8,021 bases of DNA, from assembly GCA_000434115.1 (NCBI GenBank), contig FR894051.1, positions 8,717 to 16,737 of the forward strand, written 5' to 3'. The notes under the pieces were generated by a model that was given only the letters and a program-made list of their open reading frames with translations, was not told the origin of the DNA and searched no databases. The position numbers and the translations under genes are program-made. Below, piece after piece: positions 1-7,180 of this stretch (positions are counted from its first letter, which is position 1; each line of letters opens with the position of its first letter). This stretch comes from Roseburia sp. CAG:309 (GTDB lineage: Bacteria; Bacillota; Clostridia; Lachnospirales; Lachnospiraceae).

Positions 1-2409
1 CTTTTTGGCTGCATCGTAAGGGATAACTGTCGTGTTTGGATAGGAAACACCATCGACGATCAGTTCCTTTACTCCTTTTTCTACATTGTTTGGATTTTCT
101 ACTTTTATCTGGTAGGTAACATCGCGGAATTTACGTGTAATATTAAATCCACCAAAGTCTGCCGGTACACAAGGGTTGATTGAAAGACCGTTTAAGGCAG
201 GCTGTACACCGAGAATGTATTGGGATACATTCATAAATGTCCAGGCAGCCGTTCCGGTCAGCCAGCTGTTCTTAGCTTCACCAAAGAATTTGGCATCTTT
301 TCCGGCAATCATCTGGGAATATACATAAGGTTCCGTACGATGGATCTCGCTGATATCCTCTAAGTAGGCAGGACATGTCTTCTGGTAGATCTCAAAAGCA
401 CGGGTGCCTCGGCCAATCTGTGTCTCTGCGGCAGAGATCCAAGGATTGTTGTGACAGAAAATACCGGCATTTTCTTTGTATCCCGGCGGATAAGAAGAAA
501 TCTCACCAAGATTCAGATAATATTTGGTATAAGCTGGCTGCAAAAGGACGATCCCGTATTTGGTATCCAGTTTTTCTTTTACGGAATCCAGCGCTTTTTC
601 TGCCATGCCGTTTTCCACACCGACACCGGCAAGAACACAGAATCCCTGTGGCTCGATATAGATCTGGCCTTCTTCGCATTCTTTCGAACCAACCTTTTTG
701 CCTGCGGCATCGTAAGCACGGATGAACCAGTCGCCATCCCAGCCGTCTTTCTCGATCGCAGCGGTCATATCGGCAATTTCTTTCTTTGCGCGGTCAGCTT
801 CGTCGTTTTTGCCAAGAGCCTCGCAGAGGTCAGCATATTCTTTTCCGTATTTGACGAACATACCGGCGATAAATACCGATTCTGCCACCGGACCATCGCT
901 TGGACCAAAAGTTTGGAATGATTCGCCGGGTTCTTTCGAGAAGCAGTTTAAGTTCAGACAGTCATTCCAGTCGGCACGTCCGATCAATGGAAGATTGTGC
1001 GGGCCTTTGTGGTTTACAATATAATCAAACGAACGGGTCAAATGTTCGAATAATGTCGTAGCAACCGACATATCATTGTCGTAAGGAACCATTTCATCCA
1101 AAATACTGTAGTCGCCGGTCTCACGGATATAAGCGGAAGTTCCGGCAATCAGCCACAATGGGTCATCGTTGAAACCGCTTCCGATATCACTGTTTCCTTT
1201 TTTGGTCAACGGCTGATACTGGTGGTAAGCACTTCCGTCCTGGAACTGTGTCGAGGCGATATCGATAATACGTTCTCTTGCACGGTCCGGAATCAGATGT
1301 ACAAACCCGAGAAGATCCTGACAGGAATCACGGAATCCCATACCACGTCCGATACCGGATTCATAATAAGAAGCGGAACGGGACATGTTAAATGTAACCA
1401 TACATTGATACTGGTTCCAGATATTAACCATGCGGTTCAGTTTCTCGTCCTGAGACTGTACGGTGTATTTGGAAAGGAGATCTTCCCATGTTTCATTCAG
1501 ATGTTTCAATGCATCTGCTACCTGGGCATCCGTCTGATATTTGCTGAGCAGTGCTTTCGCAGGTGCTTTGTTGATTACATTTGGAGCTTCAAATTTTTCT
1601 TCCACCGGATTCTCACAATATCCGAGAACGAAGATCAGAGATCTGCTTTCGCCCGGAGCCAGTGTGATATTGATCTGATGGGAACCAATCGGATACCATC
1701 CGCTTGCAATTGAATTTGTCGCTTTTCCGTCTTCTACGACTTTCGGATTGGTAACGCCGCGGTAAGCACCGAGGAAATCGTCGCGGCTTGTATCAAAGCC
1801 ATCAATGTCTGCGTTGACCGAATAAACGGCGTAATGATTCCGGCGCTCGCGGTATTCTGTTTTATGATAGATCGTCGAACCGATTACTTCTACTTCTCCG
1901 ATATTTAAGTTACGCTGGAAGTTTGTCATATCATCCATCGCATTCCAGAGACAGAACTCCAGATAGGAGAACAGGGTAAACGTTTTCGTTTCTTTGCTGT
2001 CATTAGTCAAAACCAGCTGATTGATCTCACATGGATCGGAAACGGGAACAAAAGCAAGAAGAGATGCTTTCAAGCCGTTTTTCGCGGATGTGATCTTTGT
2101 GTATCCCATACCGTGACGGCATTCATACGAATCCAAGTCAGTCTTTACCGGCTGCCATCCCGGATTCCACACACAATCCCCTTCTTTAATATAGAAATAT
2201 CGTCCGCCTTCATCATTTGGAATGTTGTTGTAACGATATCTTGTCAGACGGAGAAGTTTTGCATCTTTATAGAAGCTGTAGCCGCCACATGTGTTGGATA
2301 TCAAAGAGAAAAAGTCTTTGCTTCCCAGATAGTTGATCCACGGAAGTGGAGTTCTGGGTGTTGTAATAACATATTCCTTGTTTTGATCATCAAAAAAACC
2401 AAATTTCAT
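1..2409 (-). CDS. cbp: Cellobiose phosphorylase, GH94 (C-terminus off the left edge)
   Basis: Cytoplasmic enzyme (no signal peptide) that splits cellobiose with inorganic phosphate into D-glucose and alpha-D-glucose 1-phosphate. I translated 803 codons from the ATG at 2409 to the window edge with no stop. The N-terminus MKFGFFDDQNKEYVITTPRT, the block RMVNIWNQYQCMVTFNMSRS (about residues 326-345) and GRADWNDCLNLN (about 477-488) closely resemble the Cellvibrio gilvus enzyme as I recall it. The general acid should be Asp483 in WND (Asp490 in C. gilvus); phosphate-site residues appear as His653 in FCHNNPW and Thr718-Gly719 in WLTGTAAW. The order is N-terminal beta-sandwich, helical linker, (alpha/alpha)6 barrel, C-terminal sheet. 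Family members are about 810-820 residues, so only some 8-12 residues are missing. AAGGAGG lies 5 bases before the ATG. The longer cellodextrin phosphorylases are excluded by length and N-terminus. Divergent from a LacI regulator and importer genes, which fits uptake followed by phosphorolysis. Confidence 0.95.
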   Translation of the reverse strand, partial: MKFGFFDDQNKEYVITTPRTPLPWINYLGSKDFFSLISNTCGGYSFYKDAKLLRLTRYRYNNIPNDEGGRYFYIKEGDCVWNPGWQPVKTDLDSYECRHGMGYTKITSAKNGLKASLLAFVPVSDPCEINQLVLTNDSKETKTFTLFSYLEFCLWNAMDDMTNFQRNLNIGEVEVIGSTIYHKTEYRERRNHYAVYSVNADIDGFDTSRDDFLGAYRGVTNPKVVEDGKATNSIASGWYPIGSHQINITLAPGESRSLIFVLGYCENPVEEKFEAPNVINKAPAKALLSKYQTDAQVADALKHLNETWEDLLSKYTVQSQDEKLNRMVNIWNQYQCMVTFNMSRSASYYESGIGRGMGFRDSCQDLLGFVHLIPDRARERIIDIASTQFQDGSAYHQYQPLTKKGNSDIGSGFNDDPLWLIAGTSAYIRETGDYSILDEMVPYDNDMSVATTLFEHLTRSFDYIVNHKGPHNLPLIGRADWNDCLNLNCFSKEPGESFQTFGPSDGPVAESVFIAGMFVKYGKEYADLCEALGKNDEADRAKKEIADMTAAIEKDGWDGDWFIRAYDAAGKKVGSKECEEGQIYIEPQGFCVLAGVGVENGMAEKALDSVKEKLDTKYGIVLLQPAYTKYYLNLGEISSYPPGYKENAGIFCHNNPWISAAETQIGRGTRAFEIYQKTCPAYLEDISEIHRTEPYVYSQMIAGKDAKFFGEAKNSWLTGTAAWTFMNVSQYILGVQPALNGLSINPCVPADFGGFNITRKFRDVTYQIKVENPNNVEKGVKELIVDGVSYPNTTVIPYDAAKK

Positions 2410-2450
2410 ATGGAACCTCCTTCATTTTTGTAAAATCTTTATGAAAAATT

Positions 2451-2467
2451 CTACGAAAACGATTTCG
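2451..2467. promoter_or_regulatory. LacI-family operator O1 (phosphorylase side)
   Basis: The core CGAAAACGATTTCG (2454-2467) is an imperfect palindrome, matching its own reverse complement at 12 of 14 positions around a central CG, which is the classic form of LacI/GalR-family operators. It shares the exact 14-mer CTACGAAAACGATT with the second site at 2582-2595. It also resembles a CcpA cre site but has C and G in place of the usual outer T and A, so the adjacent LacI-type regulator is the more likely ligand. Binding is inferred. Confidence 0.75.
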
Positions 2468-2477
2468 CGATAAGTAC

Positions 2478-2506
2478 ATTATATCGGATATTTGAAAGAA
2501 TTGCAA
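2478..2506 (-). promoter_or_regulatory. Sigma-A promoter of the cellobiose phosphorylase gene
   Basis: On the minus strand TTGCAA (2506-2501) is followed by a 17-base spacer and a perfect TATAAT (2483-2478). Transcription should start near 2471, giving a leader of about 60 bases before the ATG at 2409. The 14-bp operator lies at roughly +4 to +17 of this transcript, a position where a repressor would block promoter escape or early elongation. The start point is predicted. Confidence 0.8.
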
Positions 2507-2548
2507 GAACTGTTTTGTAACTTTTGAACAAAAAAATAAAAAAATGTA

Positions 2549-2575
2549 TTGACTATTTGTGAAATGTGTGATAAT
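2549..2575 (+). promoter_or_regulatory. Sigma-A promoter of the regulator (and possibly transporter) genes
   Basis: TTGACT (2549-2554) is followed after a short 15-base spacer by GATAAT (2570-2575), preceded by TGT, which makes an extended -10 element that can offset the suboptimal spacing. An A-rich run at 2530-2544 lies just upstream of the -35 and could act as an UP element. Transcription should start near 2582, so the second operator again falls at about +4 to +17. Confidence 0.65.
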
Positions 2576-2581
2576 CTTAAG

Positions 2582-2598
2582 CTACGAAAACGATTAAG
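2582..2598. promoter_or_regulatory. LacI-family operator O2 (regulator side)
   Basis: CTACGAAAACGATT (2582-2595) repeats the 14-mer of the first site exactly and in the same orientation. Here the right half-site continues as AAG (2596-2598) instead of TCG, so the palindrome is weaker. This suggests lower affinity, with the regulator's own promoter less tightly repressed than the phosphorylase promoter. The centres of the two sites are 131 bp apart. Confidence 0.65.
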
Positions 2599-2611
2599 GA
2601 AGATGTGAGGG

Positions 2612-3625
2612 ATGGCAATGGTATCGATGAAAGATATCTCGTCCAAATGTCACGTTTCTATAGCAACAGTTAGTAAGGCATTAAATAATCGAGGCGACAT
2701 TAGTGATGAGACCAAGGAAAGGATTTGCCGGGTGGCAAAAGAACTTGGATATTTGCCTAACTCCTCCGCAAGAGCGTTGAAGACGAATCGTACTTATAAT
2801 ATCGGAGTGCTTTTCGTAGACAAAGCAAATTGTGGCTTGACACATTCCTATTTCTCCCACGTGCTGGACAGTTTCCGGCGGGGGGCAGAAGAGGAAGGGT
2901 ATGACATTACATTTATAAGTCAACATGCCGGTAAAAACAATTTATCGTATTACGAACATAGCAAGTACCGAGGCGTTGACGGAGTGGTGATTGCCTGTGT
3001 GGATTTTGAGGATGAGGCGATTTTGGAACTGGTAAACAGTGAAATACCTGTTGTGACGATTGACTATTCATTTCATAATAAAAGCAGTATCTTATCTGAT
3101 AATGTAACAGGAATGGAAGAAATCGTTCAGTATGTTGTCGGTATGGGGCATCGGGACATCGCTTACATACATGGTGCAGATTCCGGTGTAACAGAACATC
3201 GACTTCGCAGTTTCTATCGGACGATGAAAGATTTACATGTTCCGGTAAGAGACGAATGGGTGCGCGAAGGTGTCTATCATGATCCTGAGAGTGCAGCCAG
3301 AATAACAAATGAATTATTAACGCTAAGTAATAGACCGACGTGTATCATTTATCCAGATGATTTCGCTTGTGTTGGTGGACTTAATGAAATCGAGAGCCAG
3401 GGATTATCCGTACCGGATGACATTTCGGTAGTCGGATATGACGGGCAGAGAATCTCGCAGGTGATCGAACCAAGATTAACCACCTACAAGCAGAATACAG
3501 AGGACCTTGGGAGGTTAGCGGCACGAAAGTTAGTGGAAGCCATTGAAGAACCCAAAACTTCATTGACCGAACGGCTGGTCGTGCAGGGCGAGTTGATACA
3601 AGGAAGATCTGTGAAGAGGCTTTAG
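2612..3625 (+). CDS. LacI/GalR-family transcriptional regulator
   Basis: A 337-residue DNA-binding repressor of the usual LacI-family length. The N-terminal helix-turn-helix covers about residues 6-27 (MKDISSKCHVSIATVSKALN), followed by the hinge-helix region with NSSARALKTNRT (about 50-61). The rest is a periplasmic-binding-protein-like sensor domain, ending in the conserved segments VPDDISVVGYDG and EPRLTTYKQ. It probably senses cellobiose, a related glucoside or a sugar phosphate; the ligand cannot be read from sequence. The start is uncertain: ATG 2612 has AAGGA (2596-2600) at 11 bases, whereas ATG 2618 has GAGGG (2606-2610) at 7 bases and gives MVSMKDIS, a common beginning for this family. 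The difference is only two residues. It lies between the phosphorylase and the transporter genes with two matching operators upstream, so local control and autoregulation are the natural inference. Confidence 0.93.
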   Translation: MAMVSMKDISSKCHVSIATVSKALNNRGDISDETKERICRVAKELGYLPNSSARALKTNRTYNIGVLFVDKANCGLTHSYFSHVLDSFRRGAEEEGYDITFISQHAGKNNLSYYEHSKYRGVDGVVIACVDFEDEAILELVNSEIPVVTIDYSFHNKSSILSDNVTGMEEIVQYVVGMGHRDIAYIHGADSGVTEHRLRSFYRTMKDLHVPVRDEWVREGVYHDPESAARITNELLTLSNRPTCIIYPDDFACVGGLNEIESQGLSVPDDISVVGYDGQRISQVIEPRLTTYKQNTEDLGRLAARKLVEAIEEPKTSLTERLVVQGELIQGRSVKRL

Positions 3626-3665
3626 TAATTATACAGAAACCATTCACAAACAAAAATTAAGGATT

Positions 3666-3671
3666 AGGAGG
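3666..3671 (+). promoter_or_regulatory. RBS that decides the binding-protein start
   Basis: AGGAGG sits only 1 base before an ATG at 3673, which is too close for initiation, but 10 bases before the ATG at 3682. The second ATG also begins the protein with MRKKW, a normal lipoprotein signal peptide, so 3682 is preferred. Confidence 0.75.
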
Positions 3672-3681
3672 AATGATTTTT

Positions 3682-5097
3682 ATGAGGAAAAAATGGTTAG
3701 CTTTAGCTCTTTCATTAACAATGGTAGCAGGATGTCTTACAGGATGTGGTGGATCGGATTCTACAACATCAAACACAAACAGCGGAAGCAGCAGTAATGA
3801 TTCTGCAAAAGTTGAAACGCTTGCTGATGGCGGTGGAAAAGTATTGAACATTTATGTTTGGAATAATGAATTCAGTTCACGTTTCGAAAAATACTATCCG
3901 AACTATGATAAGAGTACAAAATCAATCGGAGATGTAAAAGTAAACTTCATTCAGAATGCAAATGAAGGAAACAACTATCAGGACAAACTGGATGCAGCAT
4001 TGAAAGCTCAGGATTCTGCAAGCGCAGATGACAAAGTAGATATGTTCCTTTGTGAGATGGACTATGTTAACAAGTACACAAATACAGACAAAGCTTTAGA
4101 TGTAAAAGCACTTGGTTTGACAGATGAGGACATGTCACAGATGTATGACTACACAAAACAGGCTGCGACAGGAGTTGATGGAGTTCTCCGTGGAGTATCA
4201 TGGCAGGGTTGCCCGGGTGGATTCGTTTACAGACGTTCTTATGCAAAACAGATCTTCGGAACAGACGATCCGGCAAAGATTCAGGAGCAGTTGAGCGACT
4301 GGGATAAATTCGATGCAGCAGCAGCTACTGTAAAAGAAAAATCCAAAGGCAAGATCACAATGCTTTCCGGTTTTGATGATGCACTTCGTGTATTTTCTAA
4401 CAACGTAAGCCAGAAATTTGTAAGCGATGACAAGACTCTTCAGTTGGATTCCAGCATCGAAAACTGGATTGACAAGACAAAAGAGTACACAGATAACGGA
4501 TACAACAAGAAAACATCCTTGTGGGCAAAAGACTGGACCGCAGGAATGGGTAAAGATGGTAACGTATTTGGTTACTTCATGCCAGCTTGGGGCATTAACT
4601 TCTCCATGGCAGAAGGTTCCGGAGCTAAGAAAAACGACGATGGAACATTTGAAGCAGGCGGAAGCTATGGCGACTGGGCAGTATGTACAGGACCACAGTC
4701 CTTCAACTGGGGCGGTTCCTTCATCTGTGGTGCTGCAGGCACAGACAACGCAGCACTTGTAAAAGACATCATGCAGAAACTTTGCTGCAATCAGGACATC
4801 ATGTACAACATCAGCAAAGATACTCAGGACTTTGTTAACAACAAAGCAGCAAATGAGCAGTTGAAAGAAAAAGGCGTAACATCTGATTTCCTTGGTGGAC
4901 AGTCACTCGTAGAGACACTTTCCGCAGCAGCTGACAAGATTGACTGCAGCAACGTATCTCCTTACGATCAGGGTTGCATCGAGAACTTGATGACAGCTAT
5001 GAAAGACTACTACAATGGCAAATGCTCAAAAGACGAAGCAATTGCAAACTGGAAGAAACTTGTTACAAAACAGTACCCGGCTTTGAAAGCAGAGTAA
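3682..5097 (+). CDS. ABC sugar-transporter substrate-binding lipoprotein
   Basis: A 471-residue extracellular solute-binding protein of the family-1 (MalE-like, COG1653) type, which captures sugar outside the membrane and hands it to the two permeases encoded next. The signal peptide MRKKWLALALSLTMVAGC is followed by a lipobox. Two overlapping lipoboxes are visible, VAGC (Cys18) and LTGC (Cys22); the latter is the more canonical. After it comes a Gly/Ser/Asn/Thr-rich linker (about 23-43), then the mature domain from VLNIYVWNNEF. Many tryptophans (for example 60, 174, 281, 285, 303, 343) could stack on sugar rings. The substrate is inferred from the phosphorylase across the divergent promoter: cellobiose or short cello-oligosaccharides, though another beta-glucoside is possible. 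The gene begins 56 bases after the regulator stop, where I see no convincing promoter or terminator, and is followed by a hairpin that should favour high expression of this gene alone. Confidence 0.92.
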   Translation: MRKKWLALALSLTMVAGCLTGCGGSDSTTSNTNSGSSSNDSAKVETLADGGGKVLNIYVWNNEFSSRFEKYYPNYDKSTKSIGDVKVNFIQNANEGNNYQDKLDAALKAQDSASADDKVDMFLCEMDYVNKYTNTDKALDVKALGLTDEDMSQMYDYTKQAATGVDGVLRGVSWQGCPGGFVYRRSYAKQIFGTDDPAKIQEQLSDWDKFDAAAATVKEKSKGKITMLSGFDDALRVFSNNVSQKFVSDDKTLQLDSSIENWIDKTKEYTDNGYNKKTSLWAKDWTAGMGKDGNVFGYFMPAWGINFSMAEGSGAKKNDDGTFEAGGSYGDWAVCTGPQSFNWGGSFICGAAGTDNAALVKDIMQKLCCNQDIMYNISKDTQDFVNNKAANEQLKEKGVTSDFLGGQSLVETLSAAADKIDCSNVSPYDQGCIENLMTAMKDYYNGKCSKDEAIANWKKLVTKQYPALKAE

Positions 5098-5122
5098 TAG
5101 TAAAGTAACTGATAAAATGATG

Positions 5123-5157
5123 AGTGGGGCAGGAAAGTGCCTGCCCCACTTTTTCTT
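5123..5157 (+). terminator. Intrinsic terminator/attenuator between binding protein and permeases
   Basis: AGTGGGGCAGG (5123-5133) pairs perfectly over 11 bp with CCTGCCCCACT (5140-5150), with loop AAAGTG, followed by TTTTCTT. This is a textbook Rho-independent terminator. As it lies inside the transporter operon, partial read-through would leave the permeases expressed at a lower level than the binding protein, and the hairpin may also protect the 3' end of the upstream message. Full termination with a hidden promoter for the permeases is less likely, since the gap to the next gene is only about 35 bases. Confidence 0.88.
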
Positions 5158-5174
5158 TACAAAAAAGCAGGTGG

Positions 5175-5182
5175 AAAGGGGG
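5175..5182 (+). promoter_or_regulatory. RBS that decides the first permease start
   Basis: AAAGGGGG lies 8 bases before ATG 5191. An in-frame ATG at 5137 sits in the terminator loop and has no ribosome binding site, so translation should begin at 5191. Confidence 0.8.
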
Positions 5183-5190
5183 ATTTTAAG

Positions 5191-6141
5191 ATGAAATACC
5201 AACGCCCTCATAAATTGAAATACGGAAAATGGGGTCTCATTTTCATATTGCCATTCTTTATCGCTTATGGCATCTTCAATTTATATCCGTTGATTATGAC
5301 GTTTTATAACAGCTTTTTCTCAAAGTATGAGGATTTGTTTGATACCGTAGTACAATTTGTAGGATTTGATAATTATGTAAAAGTGTTTACAGAAGGACAG
5401 ATTCTGAAGTATTTCGGTAATACATTTTTACTGTGGTTACTCGGATTTATCCCACAGATTTTGATTTCCTTATTATTTGCTTCCTGGTTTACGGATTTGA
5501 GACTTAAATTAAAGGGAACAGGAGCAGTAAAAGTTATTTTGTATCTGCCAAATATGTTGATGGCATCATCTGTAGCCGTATTGTTTGCAACGTTGTTTGC
5601 AGTAACCGGTCCGGTAAACCAGTTATTTGGCACAGCATTTAATTTCCTGGAAGATGAGTGGAGTATCCGCCTTCTGATCGCATTTATTAACTTTATTATG
5701 TGGACAGGAAATACGACAATTCTTTTGATGGCAGGTATCATGGGAATTGACCCGGCACTGTATGAAGCATCTTCCATTGATGGAGCCAGTGCAGGACAAC
5801 AATTTAAGAAAATTACGCTTCCAATGTTGAAGCCGATTATGTTATATGTAATGGTAACTTCCATGATCGGTGGTTTGCAGATGTTCGATATTCCTAACCT
5901 TTTGGTGAAAAATGGTGGACCAAACGAGATTGCAAAGACCGTTGTTATGGACATCAGTAACGGAATCAGCGGTTCCGCAGACGTCGGATTTGCTGCAACA
6001 GAGTCCGTTGTATTGTTCTTTGTAGCAGGTATCATCGGAATCTTCTTATTTAAACTGATGGAAAGTGATGATGACAAAGAAGCGAGAGCAAATAAAAAAG
6101 CACAGAAAAAAGCATTGAAAAATGCGAAGAAGGGAGCGTGA
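5191..6141 (+). CDS. ABC sugar-transporter permease, MalF type
   Basis: A 316-residue integral membrane subunit (MalF/UgpA-like, binding-protein-dependent transport inner-membrane component). Six hydrophobic segments are visible at roughly 13-35, 75-100, 113-138, 160-183, 212-232 and 270-290. The EAA loop that docks the ATPase is at about 187-211 (DPALYEASSIDGAS then ITLP), with the conserved glycine. The N-terminal LPFFIAYGIFNLYPL is typical of Gram-positive sugar permeases. It ends in a short charged tail (about 291-316) with four acidic residues and then many Lys and Ala, which should be cytoplasmic. It pairs with the MalG-type subunit that begins 4 bases after this stop. No ATPase gene follows, so the nucleotide-binding subunit is probably supplied from elsewhere. 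Confidence 0.93.
   Translation: MKYQRPHKLKYGKWGLIFILPFFIAYGIFNLYPLIMTFYNSFFSKYEDLFDTVVQFVGFDNYVKVFTEGQILKYFGNTFLLWLLGFIPQILISLLFASWFTDLRLKLKGTGAVKVILYLPNMLMASSVAVLFATLFAVTGPVNQLFGTAFNFLEDEWSIRLLIAFINFIMWTGNTTILLMAGIMGIDPALYEASSIDGASAGQQFKKITLPMLKPIMLYVMVTSMIGGLQMFDIPNLLVKNGGPNEIAKTVVMDISNGISGSADVGFAATESVVLFFVAGIIGIFLFKLMESDDDKEARANKKAQKKALKNAKKGA
6129..6136 (+). promoter_or_regulatory. RBS that decides the second permease start
   Basis: GAAGGGAG lies within the last codons of the first permease and 9 bases before ATG 6146. An in-frame ATG at 6122 would overlap the upstream gene and has no suitable site before it, so 6146 is preferred. Confidence 0.75.
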
Positions 6142-6145
6142 CGAT

Positions 6146-7048
6146 ATGGCATCAGTTCATGATGATATTGCCAGAGGTGCAGAATTGACAGCACAGGAAA
6201 AGCGCGGACATCGTATCTTGATTTTCCGTCGTATCGTTGCTTACGTTGTGCTGATCTTAGTTTGTGTTATAGCACTTTTCCCGTTTGTTACTCTTTTGAT
6301 CAACTTGACAAAAGACCATGCGACATTGACAAGTACATTTAACCTGATTCCTGGTTCCAACTTTATGACGAACTTGAAAAATGCGTTAAATGATCCGAAT
6401 AAACCGGTTATTCAGGCGATGGGAAACAGCTTTATCGTCGCAGTTATTACCTGTGTGGGAAGTGTATATATCGCAGCCCTCACAGCATATGGGTTATATG
6501 CGTATGATTTCCGCTTGAAAAAAGCAGCGTTTATCGCAATCATGTTTGTCCTGATGGTACCTACCCAGGTATCTGCACTTGGATATGTAGACCTTGTAAA
6601 ATCCGTAGGATTGTACAATCATCTTCTTCCGTTGATCTTCCCTACTCTCGCGGCACCGGGTGTATTCTTCTTTATCAAGCAGTATATGGAGAGTTCCCTG
6701 CCGATGGAGATCGTAGAAGCCGGTCGAATCGATGGTGGACACGAATTTTACATCTTTAACTTTGTGGCTATGCCGATCTTGAAACCGGCAATGGCAGTAC
6801 AGTTGATCTTCCAGTTTGTAGCATCTTGGAACAACTACTTCCTTCCACAGCTGTTGATGGATACCAACAGCAAAAATGCAACACTTCCACTTGTTATCGC
6901 CGGCCTCAACGCTGAGGCAAATGGTAACTTTGACTTAGGTAAAGTATATATGGTACTTGGTGTCGCAATCATTCCGTTGATCATCGTATACCTCTGCTTA
7001 TCAAAGTTCATCATCCGTGGTGTAGCACTTGGATCTGTAAAAGGTTAA
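6146..7048 (+). CDS. ABC sugar-transporter permease, MalG type
   Basis: A 300-residue inner-membrane subunit that should form the translocation pore together with the preceding MalF-type protein. After a charged cytoplasmic N-terminus, hydrophobic segments occur at about 29-53, 94-119, 126-147, 160-178, 214-235 and 265-287. The EAA loop is at about 188-216 (EIVEAGRIDGGHE then MPILKP). The segment LVPTQVSALG-like (MVPTQV, about 137-142) and the C-terminal FIIRGVALGSVKG closely match MalG-type sugar permeases, where the GxxxGSVKG ending is characteristic. Only 4 bases separate it from the upstream stop, consistent with translational coupling. An intrinsic terminator follows 44 bases after the stop, marking the end of the transporter operon. 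Confidence 0.94.
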   Translation: MASVHDDIARGAELTAQEKRGHRILIFRRIVAYVVLILVCVIALFPFVTLLINLTKDHATLTSTFNLIPGSNFMTNLKNALNDPNKPVIQAMGNSFIVAVITCVGSVYIAALTAYGLYAYDFRLKKAAFIAIMFVLMVPTQVSALGYVDLVKSVGLYNHLLPLIFPTLAAPGVFFFIKQYMESSLPMEIVEAGRIDGGHEFYIFNFVAMPILKPAMAVQLIFQFVASWNNYFLPQLLMDTNSKNATLPLVIAGLNAEANGNFDLGKVYMVLGVAIIPLIIVYLCLSKFIIRGVALGSVKG

Positions 7049-7091
7049 ACAGCGAATTCTTTTGTAAAAATAAATAACTATGTTGTGAATG

Positions 7092-7128
7092 GAGCCGCTC
7101 TGTAGTCGTTAAGCAGAGTGGCTCTTTT
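7092..7128 (+). terminator. Intrinsic terminator ending the transporter operon
   Basis: GAGCCGCTCTG (7092-7102) pairs with CAGAGTGGCTC (7114-7124) over 11 positions, one being a G-U pair, with an 11-base loop, followed by TTTT and, after CACG, a second T-rich run. This is a good Rho-independent terminator between the permease genes and the deacetylase. Confidence 0.85.
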
Positions 7129-7155
7129 CACGTTTTCTTTTTTATGGCATAAGAT
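7127..7155 (+). promoter_or_regulatory. Possible weak promoter of the deacetylase gene
   Basis: TTCACG (7127-7132) and TAAGAT (7150-7155) are 17 bases apart, each matching the sigma-A consensus at four of six positions. Some promoter is expected here because a terminator lies directly upstream, but the match is weak and overlaps the terminator's T tract. Confidence 0.25.
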
Positions 7156-7180
7156 AAATAACAGGAGAGTTTTGCAAAGT

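Noticed and set aside
375..2433. Several plus-strand open frames of 100-163 codons
   Set aside because: All lie antisense to the GH94 gene, whose minus-strand translation matches the family from end to end.
2454..2467. CcpA cre site for catabolite repression
   Set aside because: The core resembles cre but lacks the outer T and A, and the identical motif beside a local LacI-type gene makes that regulator the better candidate. Dual binding is not excluded.
5137..5190. An 18-residue N-terminal extension of the first permease
   Set aside because: Its ATG lies in the terminator loop without a ribosome binding site, while a good site precedes ATG 5191.
5373..6194. A 273-codon open frame on the minus strand opposite the first permease
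   Set aside because: It is wholly antisense to a gene with clear family motifs, has no ribosome binding site and its translation resembles no family I know.
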